This document shows, in pieces, positions 6,423 to 6,679 of a DNA stretch of 6,679 nt. The DNA lies in contig URCB01000084.1 of the NCBI GenBank assembly GCA_900546255.1, forward strand, positions 1 to 6,679, in the 5' to 3' direction. Numbering within the stretch: position 1 is the first letter of the stretch; every line of letters begins with the position of its first letter. The notes beneath the pieces are model-generated. The model worked only from the letters and a program-made list of their open reading frames with translations. It was not told the DNA's origin and searched no databases. The stretch is from an uncultured Eubacteriales bacterium. Its GTDB lineage: Bacteria; Bacillota; Clostridia; Oscillospirales; Oscillospiraceae. The position numbers and the translations under genes are program-made.

Positions 6423-6481
6423 TTTCGGGGATGATTTGGGTAGACTTTTTTCACGAAACGAAACTCGGAGGAAATTTCTAC

Positions 6482-6646
6482 ATGGAAAACACCGCAAAAC
6501 CCTCTTGTTTGGGCTCCACAACCCCCGCCTTGGAGGGGGCGCCGGTCTCTGCCAGCCACCCGGCGCGAAGCATTTCCGTCACGCCGCCCACGCCCCCGTC
6601 CCCTGCCAACGGGGCAAGAGAGGAGGGATCCCCATCCAAACCGTAA
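6482..6646 (+). CDS. Doubtful 54-codon ORF with a good ribosome binding site
   Basis: An ATG lies ten bases after GGAGG (6467-6471), and the frame runs 54 codons to TAA, beginning MENTAKPSC. The remaining sequence is rich in Pro, Ser, Thr, Ala and Gly, with no hydrophobic core, signal peptide, transmembrane segment or recognisable motif. The other frames across 6520-6625 are also open, as expected for GC-rich noncoding DNA. It could be a leader peptide for a gene beginning near the right edge, a gene start broken by inserted sequence, or chance. I do not recognise it. The AT-rich stretch before it (6385-6470) has no good plus-strand promoter that I can see. Confidence 0.2.
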   Translation: MENTAKPSCLGSTTPALEGAPVSASHPARSISVTPPTPPSPANGAREEGSPSKP

Positions 6647-6679
6647 CCTTTACCCCCTCCGCCCGCCGGGGGCTGGAAG
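6520..6679. other. Unresolved GC-rich right end
   Basis: This stretch has no confident gene. It contains a CCCC/GGGG hairpin (about 6599-6602 with 6611-6614, CCCCTGCCAACGGGG), a perfect AGGAGG at 6621-6626, and a CCCCC/GGGGG pair near the edge (6654-6658 with 6668-6672). The compositional style resembles the short degenerate intergenic repeats common in clostridial genomes, but no second copy is inside this window. The possible start of a gene that leaves the window is treated in the findings. Confidence 0.3.

Overview
The window is GC-rich DNA with short gaps, strong AGGAGG-type ribosome binding sites, sigma-A-like promoters and intrinsic terminators. The proteins look clostridial. My best inference is an anaerobic Firmicute of the Oscillospiraceae type (Flavonifractor/Pseudoflavonifractor/Lawsonibacter-like); this rests on composition and protein style, not on a database match. 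No rRNA, tRNA, CRISPR array, IS element or prophage gene was seen.

Layout. Positions 1-134 hold no gene but carry six consecutive inverted repeats. Positions 135-2018 (minus) encode an ABC-F ATPase, a soluble ribosome-acting protein with two ATP-binding cassettes. Diverging from it, 2174-3223 (plus) encodes a protein with the MtnA/eIF2B-alpha fold. It has an extended -10 promoter candidate upstream and an intrinsic terminator at 3345-3375. A hand alignment indicates that it has lost the family's catalytic cysteine and most substrate-phosphate contacts. Positions 3224-3408, between convergent genes, again hold a series of hairpins.

The minus strand from 5982 to 3409 is a two-gene peptidoglycan operon, ddl then murF. 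It is driven by a near-consensus promoter at 5954-5982, and the two genes are 20 bases apart. Ddl makes D-Ala-D-Ala and MurF attaches it to the UDP-MurNAc-tripeptide, so the operon carries two consecutive steps of cell-wall precursor synthesis. Upstream of it, a free-standing 62-residue 2[4Fe-4S] ferredoxin (6130-6318, minus) has its own promoter and a strong terminator at 6064-6100.

The right end (6385-6679) contains an AT-rich regulatory stretch and then GC-rich sequence. That part holds a well-placed ribosome binding site and a doubtful 54-codon ORF, followed by the possible beginning of a gene that runs off the edge.

Most of the window is housekeeping. The items most worth a second look are the apparently catalytically altered MtnA-like protein, the hairpin array at the left edge, the hairpin series between the convergent genes, and the unresolved right end.
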